The translations under genes and the position numbers were made by a program. Source: Gammaproteobacteria bacterium (GTDB lineage: Bacteria > Pseudomonadota > Gammaproteobacteria > Nitrosococcales > Methylophagaceae). From it: 64,000 bases of DNA. Location: the NCBI GenBank assembly GCA_014859375.1, contig JACUUH010000001.1, positions 145,131-209,130 of the forward strand, in the 5' to 3' direction. Numbering within the stretch: the stretch's first letter is position 1; every line of letters starts with the position of its first letter. Under the pieces are notes generated by a model, which saw only the letters and a list, made by a program, of their open reading frames with translations, was not told where the DNA came from and ran no database searches. This document shows, one piece after another, positions 1 through 9,073 of the stretch.

Positions 1-5
1 AGCTG

Positions 6-398
6 ATGGAACTTGTTCTAGAAGATGAAAATGGTGATCCTGAATTTGATTTAGGTGAAATCCACGGTAATCACCTTGAGTCTATTGGTAAATCCATTAT
101 TAAGCTTCTTAAGAAGCTTAAGCGTGATCAAAAGAAACGTGAAAAGCAGTTAGAGAAGATTGAGAACATGGGTGAAGAACCTGAAGAAGAGGAAGAAACT
201 TTTGGAGATGATTCAGGTGATCCAGAGGATGAGTTAGAATCTGAGGAAAATGAAGGTGGAGGTGAAGTACCTGAAGAAGAATTAGAGGGTTCAGAAACTC
301 CTGAGGAAGAACCAATGGAAGAGGGGGGACAAGATGAGTCAGATATTAATGAAGACCCATCTGAGTCGGAAGATAAAGACACTTCTACTCAAACGTAA
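6..398 (+). CDS. Acidic hypothetical protein, possibly the 3' end of a longer gene
   Basis: The reading frame is open to the left edge of the window, so the ATG at 6 may be internal and the gene may be partial. The visible 130 residues have a short basic helical part (about residues 25-50, rich in Lys and predicted coiled coil) followed by a long tail made almost only of Glu, Asp, Ser, Gly and Pro. No domain is recognised. Acidic tails of this kind occur in scaffold, DNA-mimic and chaperone-like proteins, but nothing here allows a choice. It is the last gene of its operon, closed by the hairpin at 435-464. Confidence 0.6.
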   Translation: MELVLEDENGDPEFDLGEIHGNHLESIGKSIIKLLKKLKRDQKKREKQLEKIENMGEEPEEEEETFGDDSGDPEDELESEENEGGGEVPEEELEGSETPEEEPMEEGGQDESDINEDPSESEDKDTSTQT

Positions 399-434
399 AA
401 TTAAGTCTAGGCTTAAGATAAGATAAAACCTTAT

Positions 435-464
435 AATAACGGTGGGGTAAAAACTACCGTTATT
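435..464 (+). terminator. Hairpin terminator followed by TATACC
   Basis: A 9-bp perfect stem (AATAACGGT / ACCGTTATT) with a 12-nt loop. It is followed by TATACC rather than a run of T, like several other hairpins in the window. Confidence 0.6.
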
Positions 465-492
465 TATACCCTTATTTTGGATGGCTGAATAG

Positions 493-498
493 TATGAC
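493..498 (+). promoter_or_regulatory. Candidate phage late promoter (TATGAC)
   Basis: AGTATGAC lies 43 nt upstream of the start of the collagen-like fibre gene, just after a terminator. TATGAC or TTATGAC recurs at 7634, 12424, 33668 and 44171 in the same setting. phiKZ-type late promoters are known to be short with a TATG core; assignment here is inference from recurrence and position. Confidence 0.35.
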
Positions 499-535
499 TT
501 TTCCCGCTCAACTAACATACTGAGGGTTTTATTCA

Positions 536-3500
536 ATGAGTGATAATTATGATCCACGGAAAATCTCCGGAATGCCACCTGCCAGACCTTTAACTGGCGA
601 TGAGTGGTTGGAGGTTCTCCAGGAAGGCGAGAACAAAAAGACACAGGTTAACTCTATCGCATCATTAATCCCGGCTGGTCAAGACGGTGTTGATGGTAAA
701 AATGCATATGAGTTAGCTGTAATGAAAGGATTCACAGGCTCTCTATCTGAGTGGCTTGAATCCTTAAACGGTACAGACGGTGCCACAGGCGACCAAGGTC
801 CGCGTGGTCCAAACGGTTATTCTAGTTATGAGCTAGCTGTACAGAATGGTTTTGTCGGCACTGTAAGCGAGTGGTTAGAATCTATTAAAGGTACTAATGG
901 TAAGTCTTCTTATATGCTGGCCGTGCAAGAAGGTTTTGATGGTACTCTATTAGAATGGTTGGCCTCACTTAAAGGTGATAAGGGCGATCAAGGTATTCAA
1001 GGTAGTAAGGGCGACAAAGGCGATATTGGTAACCGTGGTTTGTCTGCTTATGAAGTTGCTGTACAAAATGGGTATACTGGTTCATTAACCGAATGGTTGA
1101 TCTCTTTGGTAGGTCCCAGAGGTGAATCTGGTCAAGACGGTGTTGATGGACGTTCTGCTTATCAAGTTGCTCTATACAACGGCTTCATTGGTACAGAGAT
1201 AGAATGGTTAGAATCTTTACGCGGTACTAACGGTACTAACGGTGTTGATGGCTCGGATGGTAAATCTTCTTATCAGTTAGCTGTTGATCGTGGATTTACT
1301 GGGTCTGTTCAGGATTACCTAGATTCATTACACGGTGCAGACGGTAAGTCTTCTTATCAGTTAGCAGTAGACGCTGGGTTCTTGGGGACCGAACTAGAAT
1401 ACGTAGAATCTCTAAAAGGGGATGAAGGTCCTAGTGCTTACACTATAGCTCTTAATAACGGATTTACTGGTACCGAAACTGAATGGCTTGAGTCTCTACG
1501 TGGTATTGATGGAGCTGATGGCGGTGAAGGTCCACAGGGTGAGCAAGGTCCACAAGGCTTTAGTGCTTATGAAATTGCTGTACAACTTGGCTTTACTGGT
1601 GATGGTCAACAATGGTTAGATAGTCTCCAAGGTATCGACGGTAAATCAGCGTATGAAATCGCTCTAGACAACGGTTACAGTGGTACCGAAACTGAATGGC
1701 TCACAAGTATTCAGGGTACTAACGGTGTTGATGGCTCGGATGGTACGGACGGTAAGTCAGCTTACCAGGTTGCTGTGGACGCAGGTTATCCAGGTAGTGA
1801 AACAGAATGGTTGTTATCCCTGGAAGGTTCTGCAGGCGCACCTGGCACTGACGGTGTTGACGGTTCTTCTGCTTATCAATCAGCACTTGATAATGGTTTC
1901 GTTGGTACTGAGCTAGAGTGGCTTGAGTCACTAAAAGGTGCTGATGGTACTCAAGGTATCGACGGTAAATCAGCGTATGAAATCGCTCTAGATACAGGTT
2001 TCGTTGGAACCGAAGTTGAGTGGTTAGACTCTTTAGTTGGAGCAGACGGACAGAGTGGTCAAGACGGCCTAGCTGGCGTCGACGGTAGATCAGCTTACCA
2101 GGTAGCTGTGGACGCTGGCTTCGTAGGTACTGAGCAAGAATGGTTAGATAGTCTAGTAGGTCCAGCGGGAGCTGATGGTAAATCAGCTTATGAATTGGCT
2201 CTTGAAAACGGGTACGTGGGTACTCTACAAGAATGGTTAGTTCATATTGAAGGTCAAGACGGGGTCGACGGTTCTTCTGCTTATGAAGTAGCGTTGGAAC
2301 AAGGCTTCGTAGGTACTGAGGTAGAGTGGTTAGAATCATTAAAAGGTGAACTTAATTTAGGTCTAAACTTATTAGGTGCACTGAATGATGTTTCTGAATT
2401 ACCTGATCAAACCACAATGCAGGAAGGCGATGCCTACAATGTAAACGGCACTATTCACGCTATCGTTGGTGGTGTTTGGACTGACGTTGGTCAAATTCAA
2501 GGCACTGATGGTAAGTCAGCTTACCAGGTAGCTGTGGACGCTGGGTTCATTGGTACTGAAGCTGATTGGCTAGATTCTTTAGTTGGACCTGAAGGCAAGT
2601 CTTCTTATCAACATGCTCTAGACAATGGTTTCGTTGGAACAGAGCAAGAATGGTTAGACTCTTTAGTTGGAGCATCGGGAGCTGATGGTGCTAGCGCATA
2701 TGACGTGGCTCTAGCCAATGGGTTTGTAGGCACAGAGGTAGAGTGGCTTGCATCTTTAGTTGGCGTCGACGGCACTGCGGGTGCAGATGGTGCAGATGGC
2801 ATTTCTGCTTACCAGGTTGCTGTCAACAACGGTTTCGTTGGAACCGAAGTTGAATGGATGGCGTCGCTAGTTGGTGCCGATGGCATTGATGGAGCTGATG
2901 GAGTCGCTGGTCTATCAGCCTACGAGATTGCTGTGCAAGAAGGTTTCGTTGGAACCGAGGCTGATTGGCTGTTATCTTTGAAAGGAACAGACGGTGTTGA
3001 CGGTGCCAATGGCACAGATGGTGTTGATGGTGCTAGCGCATATGACATCGCCGTGACTCAAGGTTTCGCTGGCACAGAAGTCGAGTGGTTAGCTTCATTA
3101 GTCGGCGAGCAAGGTGTAGCTGGTACTGACGGTATTGATGGTGCACCTGGTGCGGATGGCGCTAGTGCATACGAGTTAGCAGTTGCTAACGGTTTCGTTG
3201 GAACAGAGCAAGAATGGTTAGATAGCTTAGCTGCTTCTGGCGGTTCTTTAACTGTTAACACAGTACCTAATGTTAATGAACTTGTATTCGCTGGAGATGG
3301 TGTTTCTACAACCGATGTTGATGGCGTCACAACAGTTACAATTCCAGGCGGTGGTGCATCTGGAGGTAGCGGTGATCCTATATCCCCCCTTAGAAGGCAT
3401 GCGCCTGTTGTTCTTAATGGTTCAACCTCGGACGTTATTCTTATAGGGTATGGTACACAAGCTGATATAGACGCCATTACGGTTCGAGGTCAGTTAGACG

Positions 3501-3820
3501 GTAGTATCAGTAAACTATTTATTGAGAACGTACCTGCTGGCTTTACTCTGAGATCTTTCCACTTCCACATGTTCCAAAACTGGAACGTTGGTACAACTGT
3601 AGAAATGATCTATCCAGCACCTTACGGTATAACAGATCACAACTTAGCAGTAATGCCTAGAGTGATGGTTTATAACTACAGTATCCCTACCTCACCACAG
3701 GTAATGGATATGAACCAACCGTTCCCAGCATGGTTACCTAATGCAGATGGAACAATTACAATACAGAAACCAGGTTTGAACCCAGGGCAACCTTGGAGAT
3801 ACGCGGTAGAAGTACTGTAA
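536..3820 (+). CDS. Collagen-like tail fibre protein with 23 SAY...EWL repeats
   Basis: A 1094-residue protein. Residues 1-45 form a short non-repetitive head. Residues about 50-900 consist of 23 copies of a unit of the type SAYQVAVDAGFVGTEQEWL followed by D/S-S-L and a variable stretch of Gly-X-Y triplets (GADG, GPAG, GTDG), the mix commonly seen in phage fibres that trimerise through collagen-like shafts. About 48 residues of non-repeat sequence interrupt the shaft near residues 603-651. A Gly/Ser-rich linker near 901-945 leads to a unique C-terminal domain (about 950-1094) that is probably the receptor-binding or trimer-capping head. The ATG at 536 has a weak GAGG upstream. It stands alone between a candidate promoter and a canonical terminator. 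Role as a fibre is inferred from architecture; receptor is unknown. Confidence 0.8.
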   Translation: MSDNYDPRKISGMPPARPLTGDEWLEVLQEGENKKTQVNSIASLIPAGQDGVDGKNAYELAVMKGFTGSLSEWLESLNGTDGATGDQGPRGPNGYSSYELAVQNGFVGTVSEWLESIKGTNGKSSYMLAVQEGFDGTLLEWLASLKGDKGDQGIQGSKGDKGDIGNRGLSAYEVAVQNGYTGSLTEWLISLVGPRGESGQDGVDGRSAYQVALYNGFIGTEIEWLESLRGTNGTNGVDGSDGKSSYQLAVDRGFTGSVQDYLDSLHGADGKSSYQLAVDAGFLGTELEYVESLKGDEGPSAYTIALNNGFTGTETEWLESLRGIDGADGGEGPQGEQGPQGFSAYEIAVQLGFTGDGQQWLDSLQGIDGKSAYEIALDNGYSGTETEWLTSIQGTNGVDGSDGTDGKSAYQVAVDAGYPGSETEWLLSLEGSAGAPGTDGVDGSSAYQSALDNGFVGTELEWLESLKGADGTQGIDGKSAYEIALDTGFVGTEVEWLDSLVGADGQSGQDGLAGVDGRSAYQVAVDAGFVGTEQEWLDSLVGPAGADGKSAYELALENGYVGTLQEWLVHIEGQDGVDGSSAYEVALEQGFVGTEVEWLESLKGELNLGLNLLGALNDVSELPDQTTMQEGDAYNVNGTIHAIVGGVWTDVGQIQGTDGKSAYQVAVDAGFIGTEADWLDSLVGPEGKSSYQHALDNGFVGTEQEWLDSLVGASGADGASAYDVALANGFVGTEVEWLASLVGVDGTAGADGADGISAYQVAVNNGFVGTEVEWMASLVGADGIDGADGVAGLSAYEIAVQEGFVGTEADWLLSLKGTDGVDGANGTDGVDGASAYDIAVTQGFAGTEVEWLASLVGEQGVAGTDGIDGAPGADGASAYELAVANGFVGTEQEWLDSLAASGGSLTVNTVPNVNELVFAGDGVSTTDVDGVTTVTIPGGGASGGSGDPISPLRRHAPVVLNGSTSDVILIGYGTQADIDAITVRGQLDGSISKLFIENVPAGFTLRSFHFHMFQNWNVGTTVEMIYPAPYGITDHNLAVMPRVMVYNYSIPTSPQVMDMNQPFPAWLPNADGTITIQKPGLNPGQPWRYAVEVL
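702..3231 (+). repeat. Tandem coding repeats of the fibre shaft
   Basis: Twenty-three degenerate coding units, spaced about 66 to 130 bases apart, encode S-A/S-Y-x-x-A-x-x-x-G-F/Y-x-G-T-x-x-x-W-L-x-S-L followed by Gly-X-Y triplets. Some units are nearly identical at DNA level (for example the copies around 2090, 2515 and 2620), so recombination between them could change shaft length. Confidence 0.8.
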
Positions 3821-3838
3821 TATAATTAGCTTAACTCT

Positions 3839-3869
3839 ACTACAGACCCTTATGTTTTGGGTCTGTAGT
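3839..3869 (+). terminator. Intrinsic terminator after the collagen-like fibre
   Basis: An 11-bp perfect stem (ACTACAGACCC / GGGTCTGTAGT) with a 9-nt loop, followed by ATTTTTTAT. This is the most classical intrinsic terminator in the window. Confidence 0.85.
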
Positions 3870-3945
3870 ATTTTTTATGTTTTTATTACACGACTGAAGA
3901 ATTTAATAGATACTTTTTTAACAATAACTATAAGGATGGTTGGAA

Positions 3946-5955
3946 ATGTCTAAGATAGCATTCCAAGGTTTAGTTTTCCTTGATAGCGCATTACCAGGGG
4001 CTGAGGCAGGTACCTGGGAAGCTAAGATATATTTTCAAGACAGTGAAGGTGTTGTTAACCCCTATGCCATTAAGGTAGGGGATTATGTGGTGTTTGACAC
4101 AGCCTCCACTGAGGCTGGAACCATGGGATTCTACGAGATAGAGTCAATCATCCAGTCTGACTGGCAAACACCTACTGTCCTATTAAGAGAATTGCCTTAC
4201 AACTCGTACCTCTACGGAGCACCTAACTTACAATGGGCGTATCAACTAAATGGGATTATAGCTAGGCCTAGTGAAAAGCATAAACTTATCCCTGTGGTAG
4301 CTCCCGACGCTCAGAATACTAGTGATAGATTGAGTACTTATCTCCAAAACTTCAATTTCGTAAAAATGATTGATGCAATGGAAACAGGTGGCGACCCTAT
4401 CAATGGTGGTGTTTTTATAACTGACGTTACACCTGTGTTAGAAACAGATAACGTTGGGGGTAAAGTTTATACTGATAACGACATTACTTTATTAGAATGT
4501 TCTTCTACTTCTTTAAATGTCATAGTTAAGGTTGTTGCTTTAACAGGTCACAAAAACTATAAACCATTAGTTACTGTTAATGATTTACCGGTTACATTGG
4601 CACCTAAAGAAGACGCACCTTTATTCGAAGGTACTATTGAACTAACGTTAACAGAAACCGGTTCGATTACAGCTTTACATGAAGACGGTGCGGTGTGGTA
4701 TACGTCTGTTATACAGGATATTCCACCTTCTATTGTTAAGACTGAGTTTTCCTCGCCCTATCCAGTTGGTCAAACCGAACTTAAACAAGGTGATACTGTC
4801 TCCATTACTTATGAAGTAGATAAAGATGTAGTTGCATATGAGATAGATGACTTTGGCGCATTGGAAGCATCCAGCGGTAGTTTGACCTTAGGTATGACCG
4901 GAACTATAGAAGGTTTAGTTATAGCGGATAGAGGTACTGCTACACAAGACTTAGGTTTTAGATTAAGGGTACAAAAGGAAAATGGTGCTTGGTCGAATTG
5001 GTTTGATTCTGACAGCACTGGGTTTGTAGACGGTATCAACACAGTTAAGTTAAACGATTTATACCCTACTATTACAGTGACTGGGTATACTTACCCTCTA
5101 GCTCAATCCGCCATAAAGGTAAGTGAGACAGCTACAGTTGAACATTCAATAGAAAACTTTGACAGTGTAGAATATATATCATCTGAATTATCAATAGTAA
5201 ATCCCACCCTTTATGAAATTTCTAAAGTGGTTAGTGACCCTGCGGTAGACTATAGTTATCAAACTAATAATTTGACTATTGTTGCAACTAGAGCGGCTAA
5301 TGGTGCAGTTACAACTAAATATGGTAAAGTAAACATAGCTTCCGTAGCTCCTTCTATAAACATCAGTACTCCGTTTGCTAGATTAAGATCCGGTGGTAAT
5401 AACGGAACTCAGGTGCAGACTTACACTATCACTTTAAGTTCTGATCAATATTTGGAAGAAGAACCTATTCTAAATATACCTGAAGGTACTTGGGTAGATG
5501 CTTCGTGGACACCTAATGCAGCTAGAACCATTTGGACTAGAAGAATTATCATTCACGACGATAACGCTAAAGGTACTTATGCTTTTAACAGTTTAAACGT
5601 AATTAATGGCGCAGGGATATTCCAAAGTCTTATTAGCTCTGGTGAAAATTACACTATTGGTGGATTCGTATTTAGAACGTTAAGAGTTGATGCATTCCCT
5701 AATAGAATGACGGCTATAGGCACTGAGGTAGTGAACACTGCTAAACTTCGTTGTACAAACTTATCTAAAGGTACTTCTGGTTCATTGAACTATACGTTTA
5801 GAGCAGATACCTTAGAAGCGACTAATCAGTACACCATTGTAGATTCTCTTGGTAACTATCAATCTACAGGTATTCATTGGTATAATAACGATGGTAACAA
5901 TGCTTCGTCTAATACCGGTGGTGAAATGTACATTGAGTTAGAGGAGGTAGTGTAA
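3946..5955 (+). CDS. Tail appendage/virion protein with tandem Ig-like domains
   Basis: About 669 residues. The start chosen is the ATG at 3946 (MSKIAFQ), 9 nt after AAGGA; an in-frame TTG at 3940 is less likely. The N-terminal ~130 residues (a beta-rich segment with GDYVVFD) resemble the N-terminus of the protein at 8171, suggesting a shared virion-docking domain. From about residue 258 there are at least two tandem beta-rich units that begin alike (PSIVKTEFSSPYPVGQTELK and PTITVTGYTYPLAQSAIK), typical of Ig-like domains in phage adhesins; a third may begin near 465. No enzymatic motif. It is followed by the 140-residue gene after one base. Exact role unknown. Confidence 0.6.
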   Translation: MSKIAFQGLVFLDSALPGAEAGTWEAKIYFQDSEGVVNPYAIKVGDYVVFDTASTEAGTMGFYEIESIIQSDWQTPTVLLRELPYNSYLYGAPNLQWAYQLNGIIARPSEKHKLIPVVAPDAQNTSDRLSTYLQNFNFVKMIDAMETGGDPINGGVFITDVTPVLETDNVGGKVYTDNDITLLECSSTSLNVIVKVVALTGHKNYKPLVTVNDLPVTLAPKEDAPLFEGTIELTLTETGSITALHEDGAVWYTSVIQDIPPSIVKTEFSSPYPVGQTELKQGDTVSITYEVDKDVVAYEIDDFGALEASSGSLTLGMTGTIEGLVIADRGTATQDLGFRLRVQKENGAWSNWFDSDSTGFVDGINTVKLNDLYPTITVTGYTYPLAQSAIKVSETATVEHSIENFDSVEYISSELSIVNPTLYEISKVVSDPAVDYSYQTNNLTIVATRAANGAVTTKYGKVNIASVAPSINISTPFARLRSGGNNGTQVQTYTITLSSDQYLEEEPILNIPEGTWVDASWTPNAARTIWTRRIIIHDDNAKGTYAFNSLNVINGAGIFQSLISSGENYTIGGFVFRTLRVDAFPNRMTAIGTEVVNTAKLRCTNLSKGTSGSLNYTFRADTLEATNQYTIVDSLGNYQSTGIHWYNNDGNNASSNTGGEMYIELEEVV

Positions 5956-5956
5956 T

Positions 5957-6379
5957 ATGTCTAGTCCTTTTGAGAACTTTGTTAACCTAGAGTTACCTAA
6001 ACGTGTAAGTACGGAACAAAACCCTTTGGGGTTGGATGCAGGTAAGATCCCTATTTCCACAGGTGTGGGTTTAGGGGTTGAGTTTAAATTACCCAGTGAG
6101 ATTGAAGGTATTAATGGATCTGGTAACGTAGGATTGGTTACGGCTAGAGAACTACCCGTTGACACTACAGGTAGAATCATTTTACCTTCATTACCTCTGG
6201 GCGATATCCTATTCAATACAGTTATTGTACATTTAAACGTTGACTGTATTGTTGAAATAATTGGCGTCACCATGGGATTAGAAGCAGGTCAAGCATTTGT
6301 TCAAATACCTGTGGATGACTACAATGCTTTGAAAAATGATATTGCTTCCGCTACTGTTTCTTATTTGAGTCATTTATAA
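5957..6379 (+). CDS. Hypothetical protein, tail-fibre operon
   Basis: A 140-residue protein not recognised. It starts one base after the stop of the Ig-like protein gene, and the ribosome-binding site (GAGGAGG) lies inside the end of that gene, so the two are translationally coupled. The sequence is beta-rich with a KLPSEIEGINGSGNVG stretch and no membrane segment or Cys pair. The neighbourhood suggests a virion or fibre accessory role, which is inference only. Confidence 0.55.
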   Translation: MSSPFENFVNLELPKRVSTEQNPLGLDAGKIPISTGVGLGVEFKLPSEIEGINGSGNVGLVTARELPVDTTGRIILPSLPLGDILFNTVIVHLNVDCIVEIIGVTMGLEAGQAFVQIPVDDYNALKNDIASATVSYLSHL

Positions 6380-6420
6380 TGACTGGTTGAGGTTAATTGA
6401 AAACTTTTTTATCTCTATGT

Positions 6421-6459
6421 TATGAGACTAGAGTCTTGTTTGATGATTACCCCCCCCCT
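6421..6459 (+). promoter_or_regulatory. Candidate promoter TTATGAG followed by a nine-C tract
   Basis: The 144-nt gap before the gene at 6524 contains GTTATGAGAC (from 6419) and, 24 nt later, an uninterrupted run of nine C (6450-6458), then two T-rich runs near 6481-6500. The TTATGA core matches other candidate late promoters. The C-tract is very unusual for this AT-rich genome. Its role is unknown. Confidence 0.25.
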
Positions 6460-6523
6460 CTCGAAAACAATATCATTAATCTTTTTTTATTTTTTTTTAA
6501 TGTGATTTAAGGAGATTGACTAA

Positions 6524-7546
6524 ATGTCTATTTTACAACGCCATAAGGATTATATCTACGGTTTGTCAGACGAGCTATTGACTCTTTCTGATGCAGATAC
6601 AGTTCTACAACAAAACATTGATGCAGAAGCTGCTGCACGCGCTGCTGCTGATGGTGACCTAACTACACTAACCACAACTGAAAAAGGTTCATTGGTTGGT
6701 GCTATTAACGAAGCATTGTCATCTGCACAGGCTGGTTCTTCTTCTGCATTGCAAATTGCTAACAACTTGTCTGACGTTGCTGATGTTGTCGTTGCACGTA
6801 CTAACCTTGGTGTTAGTTCAACTGTAGAAATCGACGCTGCTATCCAAGCGGCTAAATTGGCTTTAGGCACTAACTTTACTGTTACTACTTTAGCTGAACG
6901 TGATGCGATGACGGATCTTGATGACGGTGACCGTGTATTAGTTCGTGACGGCGACGGTGTCGTTGATTCTGGCAACTGGGTACTATTCAAACCTACTAAT
7001 ATTGTAGATGGCGTACCTGGTGACTGGATGATGCTATCATCTAAAGAATCTTTTGAAGGTTCTACCTCTGCAGAAGCTATCAAACTAACTTACGAGTCTA
7101 ACTTAGACACCAATGCTTATACTGATGCAGACAAAGCTAAAGTTGATTTAGTAACTGTTACTCAAGCTATTGACTTAGATGATGCTGTTCTTAAGGCTGC
7201 TCTTGAGCAAGACCTAGAAGTAGCCGCACCTCTTAACAATGCTCCTTCAGCTGCCGCCGTTAAAGCTTACGCTGATGCTGCTGCTACCGCTGGTGGTTCT
7301 ATTCCTGTGATGGAAACCGTTAGTGTTGTTGGTTCATTAATCACTTTAACTAACACTCCTAAAGAAGGTGTTAACGGTGTTATGAACTTCGGTATGGTTC
7401 GTTACACTGACGTTAACGGCGTTGCATATGACGCTCCAGTTGTAGCTACTGCTACACCTAATGAGTTCACTATCTCCACTGATACAGCGGATCAGTGGAA
7501 TGGCTTCTCAGTGCAGATTCAATATTTGTACGTCCCAGCAGTTTAA
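6524..7546 (+). CDS. Ala-rich fibre-like virion protein
   Basis: A 340-residue protein with a good ribosome-binding site (AAGGAG, 9 nt before ATG). Residues 1-110 are Ala-rich and helical (DAEAAARAAADGD, EKGSLVGAINEAL, LSDVADVVVARTNLGV), the pattern seen in phage tail fibres and baseplate appendages. The middle contains a TLAERDAMTDLDDGDRVLV segment, also common in tail fibre proteins, where it reads as a short beta-domain. The C-terminal ~70 residues are beta-rich and may form the tip. Codon use is richer in GCT/GCA and GGT and less AT-rich than in neighbours, which suggests strong expression. It is monocistronic, closed by the hairpin at 7575. Confidence 0.65.
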   Translation: MSILQRHKDYIYGLSDELLTLSDADTVLQQNIDAEAAARAAADGDLTTLTTTEKGSLVGAINEALSSAQAGSSSALQIANNLSDVADVVVARTNLGVSSTVEIDAAIQAAKLALGTNFTVTTLAERDAMTDLDDGDRVLVRDGDGVVDSGNWVLFKPTNIVDGVPGDWMMLSSKESFEGSTSAEAIKLTYESNLDTNAYTDADKAKVDLVTVTQAIDLDDAVLKAALEQDLEVAAPLNNAPSAAAVKAYADAAATAGGSIPVMETVSVVGSLITLTNTPKEGVNGVMNFGMVRYTDVNGVAYDAPVVATATPNEFTISTDTADQWNGFSVQIQYLYVPAV

Positions 7547-7574
7547 TATCTTTAATTAGATAGTTAAATTTATA

Positions 7575-7604
7575 ATAGTCTAGGGGTGAACTCCCCTAGA
7601 CTAT
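7575..7604 (+). terminator. Strong hairpin terminator followed by TTATGC
   Basis: A 12-bp perfect stem (ATAGTCTAGGGG / CCCCTAGACTAT) with a 6-nt loop, followed by TTATGCTGTTTG and no U-run. The same tail occurs after the hairpin at 62890. Confidence 0.75.
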
Positions 7605-7633
7605 TTATGCTGTTTGTTTGTTAGGATTGAATA

Positions 7634-7640
7634 TTATGAC
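7634..7640 (+). promoter_or_regulatory. Candidate late promoter (TTATGAC)
   Basis: TTATGAC 72 nt upstream of the next start codon, directly after a terminator. A TATAAT hexamer lies closer to the gene at about 7666-7671, so a host-type promoter is an alternative. Confidence 0.35.
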
Positions 7641-7711
7641 TTGATTATCAAGTATTGCTCTAAGGTATAATAGAACAGTGCTTTTTCCATTAACAAAAGG
7701 ATAAGAATAAA

Positions 7712-8140
7712 ATGACTAATGAAAGATTTCAATTCGTTCGAGGCACCACTGCTGAAATGAATATGTACACTGGCAGAGATGGTGAAATCTCTATTGATAA
7801 AGATAAGAAGCAGATTCGTTTACACAACGGTACTAAAAAAGGTGGTGATGTCGTAGGTAGCGATAGCGTTACTGTTGAAGTAGAAAGTTGGGCTGGTTCT
7901 AATTGGACTGCACCTTTAGGTGTTATTGTAGCTAAAGCTTTAGCAGGTACTTCTTTAAGCATTAAACACAACAAAGGTAGATTTCCTATTGGGTGGTTTG
8001 CTTTCAATAGAGCTTCTACACCTATGGTTGGTTTAATCCCTTCAGCCACCACTAACATTCAAGTAGTAAATGAAAATGAAGTTATTATCACTGGTCTGTC
8101 TTCGTTAACTAAGTTTAACGTATCTCTTAACTTCGGTTAA
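7712..8140 (+). CDS. Short fibre protein with tropism-determinant-like N-terminal module
   Basis: A 142-residue protein. Residues about 6-48 (FQFVRGTTAEMNMYTGRDGE, then KKQIRLHNGTKKGG) match the small N-terminal domain found in many phage receptor-binding proteins, including the major tropism determinant type, with the pattern RGT...Y.G..GEI..D...K.I..H.GT..GG. The rest is a beta-rich domain with no recognised motif. The protein at 10625 begins with the same module. Ribosome-binding site AAAGGATAAGA precedes the ATG. It heads an operon of fibre and accessory genes running to about 12343. Likely an appendage protein; target unknown. Confidence 0.65.
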   Translation: MTNERFQFVRGTTAEMNMYTGRDGEISIDKDKKQIRLHNGTKKGGDVVGSDSVTVEVESWAGSNWTAPLGVIVAKALAGTSLSIKHNKGRFPIGWFAFNRASTPMVGLIPSATTNIQVVNENEVIITGLSSLTKFNVSLNFG

Positions 8141-8170
8141 TTTGTAAACAATAAAAAATAGGATTTAAAT

Positions 8171-9073
8171 ATGATTAACGCAGGAGTTAGCATATTAGCA
8201 TTTGATGGTTCACAAAGCTACAACGCTAGTACTAAAGAATGGGTTAATGTTAAGCTTAAGGTAAATTACCCTGAAGGGCAAGACATTAATGTTAACCCTG
8301 TATCTACAGGGGATTATATTTTTGAACCTAGCGGGTTAATCTGGAGAGTGCAGAGCGTTAGTAAAAGTGGTGATATCTTCATCGCTAGATTACAAGTTAA
8401 ATATAGAACAGCTAGTGAAGACATTGCACCTGGGTTTGGTATTACCGCTAGAGGCGCTATTACTACACCATCGGTTAAAAACCATCTAAGTGATCTTCAT
8501 AACGGTATGGTTGCAGAAGACGCCCACAGACTTATGATGACGGCTCTACCTACTATTGTACAAGGTAGGTTAATGCTTGATTCCGATAAGGTTAAGCTCG
8601 ATAGGTTAACTCTAGAAACTAATGGTGACCTTAATTTAACTGGTAGACGTTTGTTTTGGAATGAGCATACAGATAGCGCCGAGATAGGTTTCCATAACCC
8701 TTCAGATGGCGCAGAGACTTACATGTTCTTTAGGACAACTGATAATGGTACCGAGTACTTTAGATGGCTTCATCGAGATACGTCTGGTTCCGACTCTGAA
8801 TGGATGAGTTTAAAGAACGGTGTTCTTAGAATTAAAGGTCAGGTTGCTTACCATTCTGGTAATCTACCTAAGTACTCTTGGATATATGCAGGTCAAAATA
8901 CTCAAGCGGGTGTCCAAGCTACTTACGCAAATTTCCCAATAGGTACACTTGTAGCTTATTTAGAACATCGTAGTAATTTTCATAGATCAGCTAACTCAGG
9001 GTCTTACTATACTAGTAATTATATTAGAAGATTCCTTGAGAAGGTTTCATCAACAGGATGGGTGCATAGATAA
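8171..9073 (+). CDS. Tail fibre protein
   Basis: A 300-residue protein. The N-terminal ~90 residues (ILAFDGSQSYNASTKEWVNV, then GDYIFEPSG) look related to the N-terminus of the protein at 3946. A central part has the linker TPSVKNHLSDLHNG and a beta-rich segment. Near residue 220 the sequence LRIKGQVAYHSGNLP is a hallmark of phage tail fibres, where it precedes the distal domain. The C-terminal 65 residues are Tyr/Ser-rich. The stop codon overlaps the next ATG (TAATG), so the next gene is translationally coupled and may encode its partner or chaperone. Confidence 0.7.
   Translation: MINAGVSILAFDGSQSYNASTKEWVNVKLKVNYPEGQDINVNPVSTGDYIFEPSGLIWRVQSVSKSGDIFIARLQVKYRTASEDIAPGFGITARGAITTPSVKNHLSDLHNGMVAEDAHRLMMTALPTIVQGRLMLDSDKVKLDRLTLETNGDLNLTGRRLFWNEHTDSAEIGFHNPSDGAETYMFFRTTDNGTEYFRWLHRDTSGSDSEWMSLKNGVLRIKGQVAYHSGNLPKYSWIYAGQNTQAGVQATYANFPIGTLVAYLEHRSNFHRSANSGSYYTSNYIRRFLEKVSSTGWVHR

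Noticed and set aside
1719..2339. Long minus-strand open frame within the collagen-like fibre
   Set aside because: It is a shadow of the repeated coding sequence on the plus strand: the low-complexity translation follows from the repeats and there is no ribosome-binding site.
702..3231. Regular repeats considered as a CRISPR array
   Set aside because: The repeats are in one open frame, degenerate at third positions and of unequal spacing, as expected for a protein repeat.
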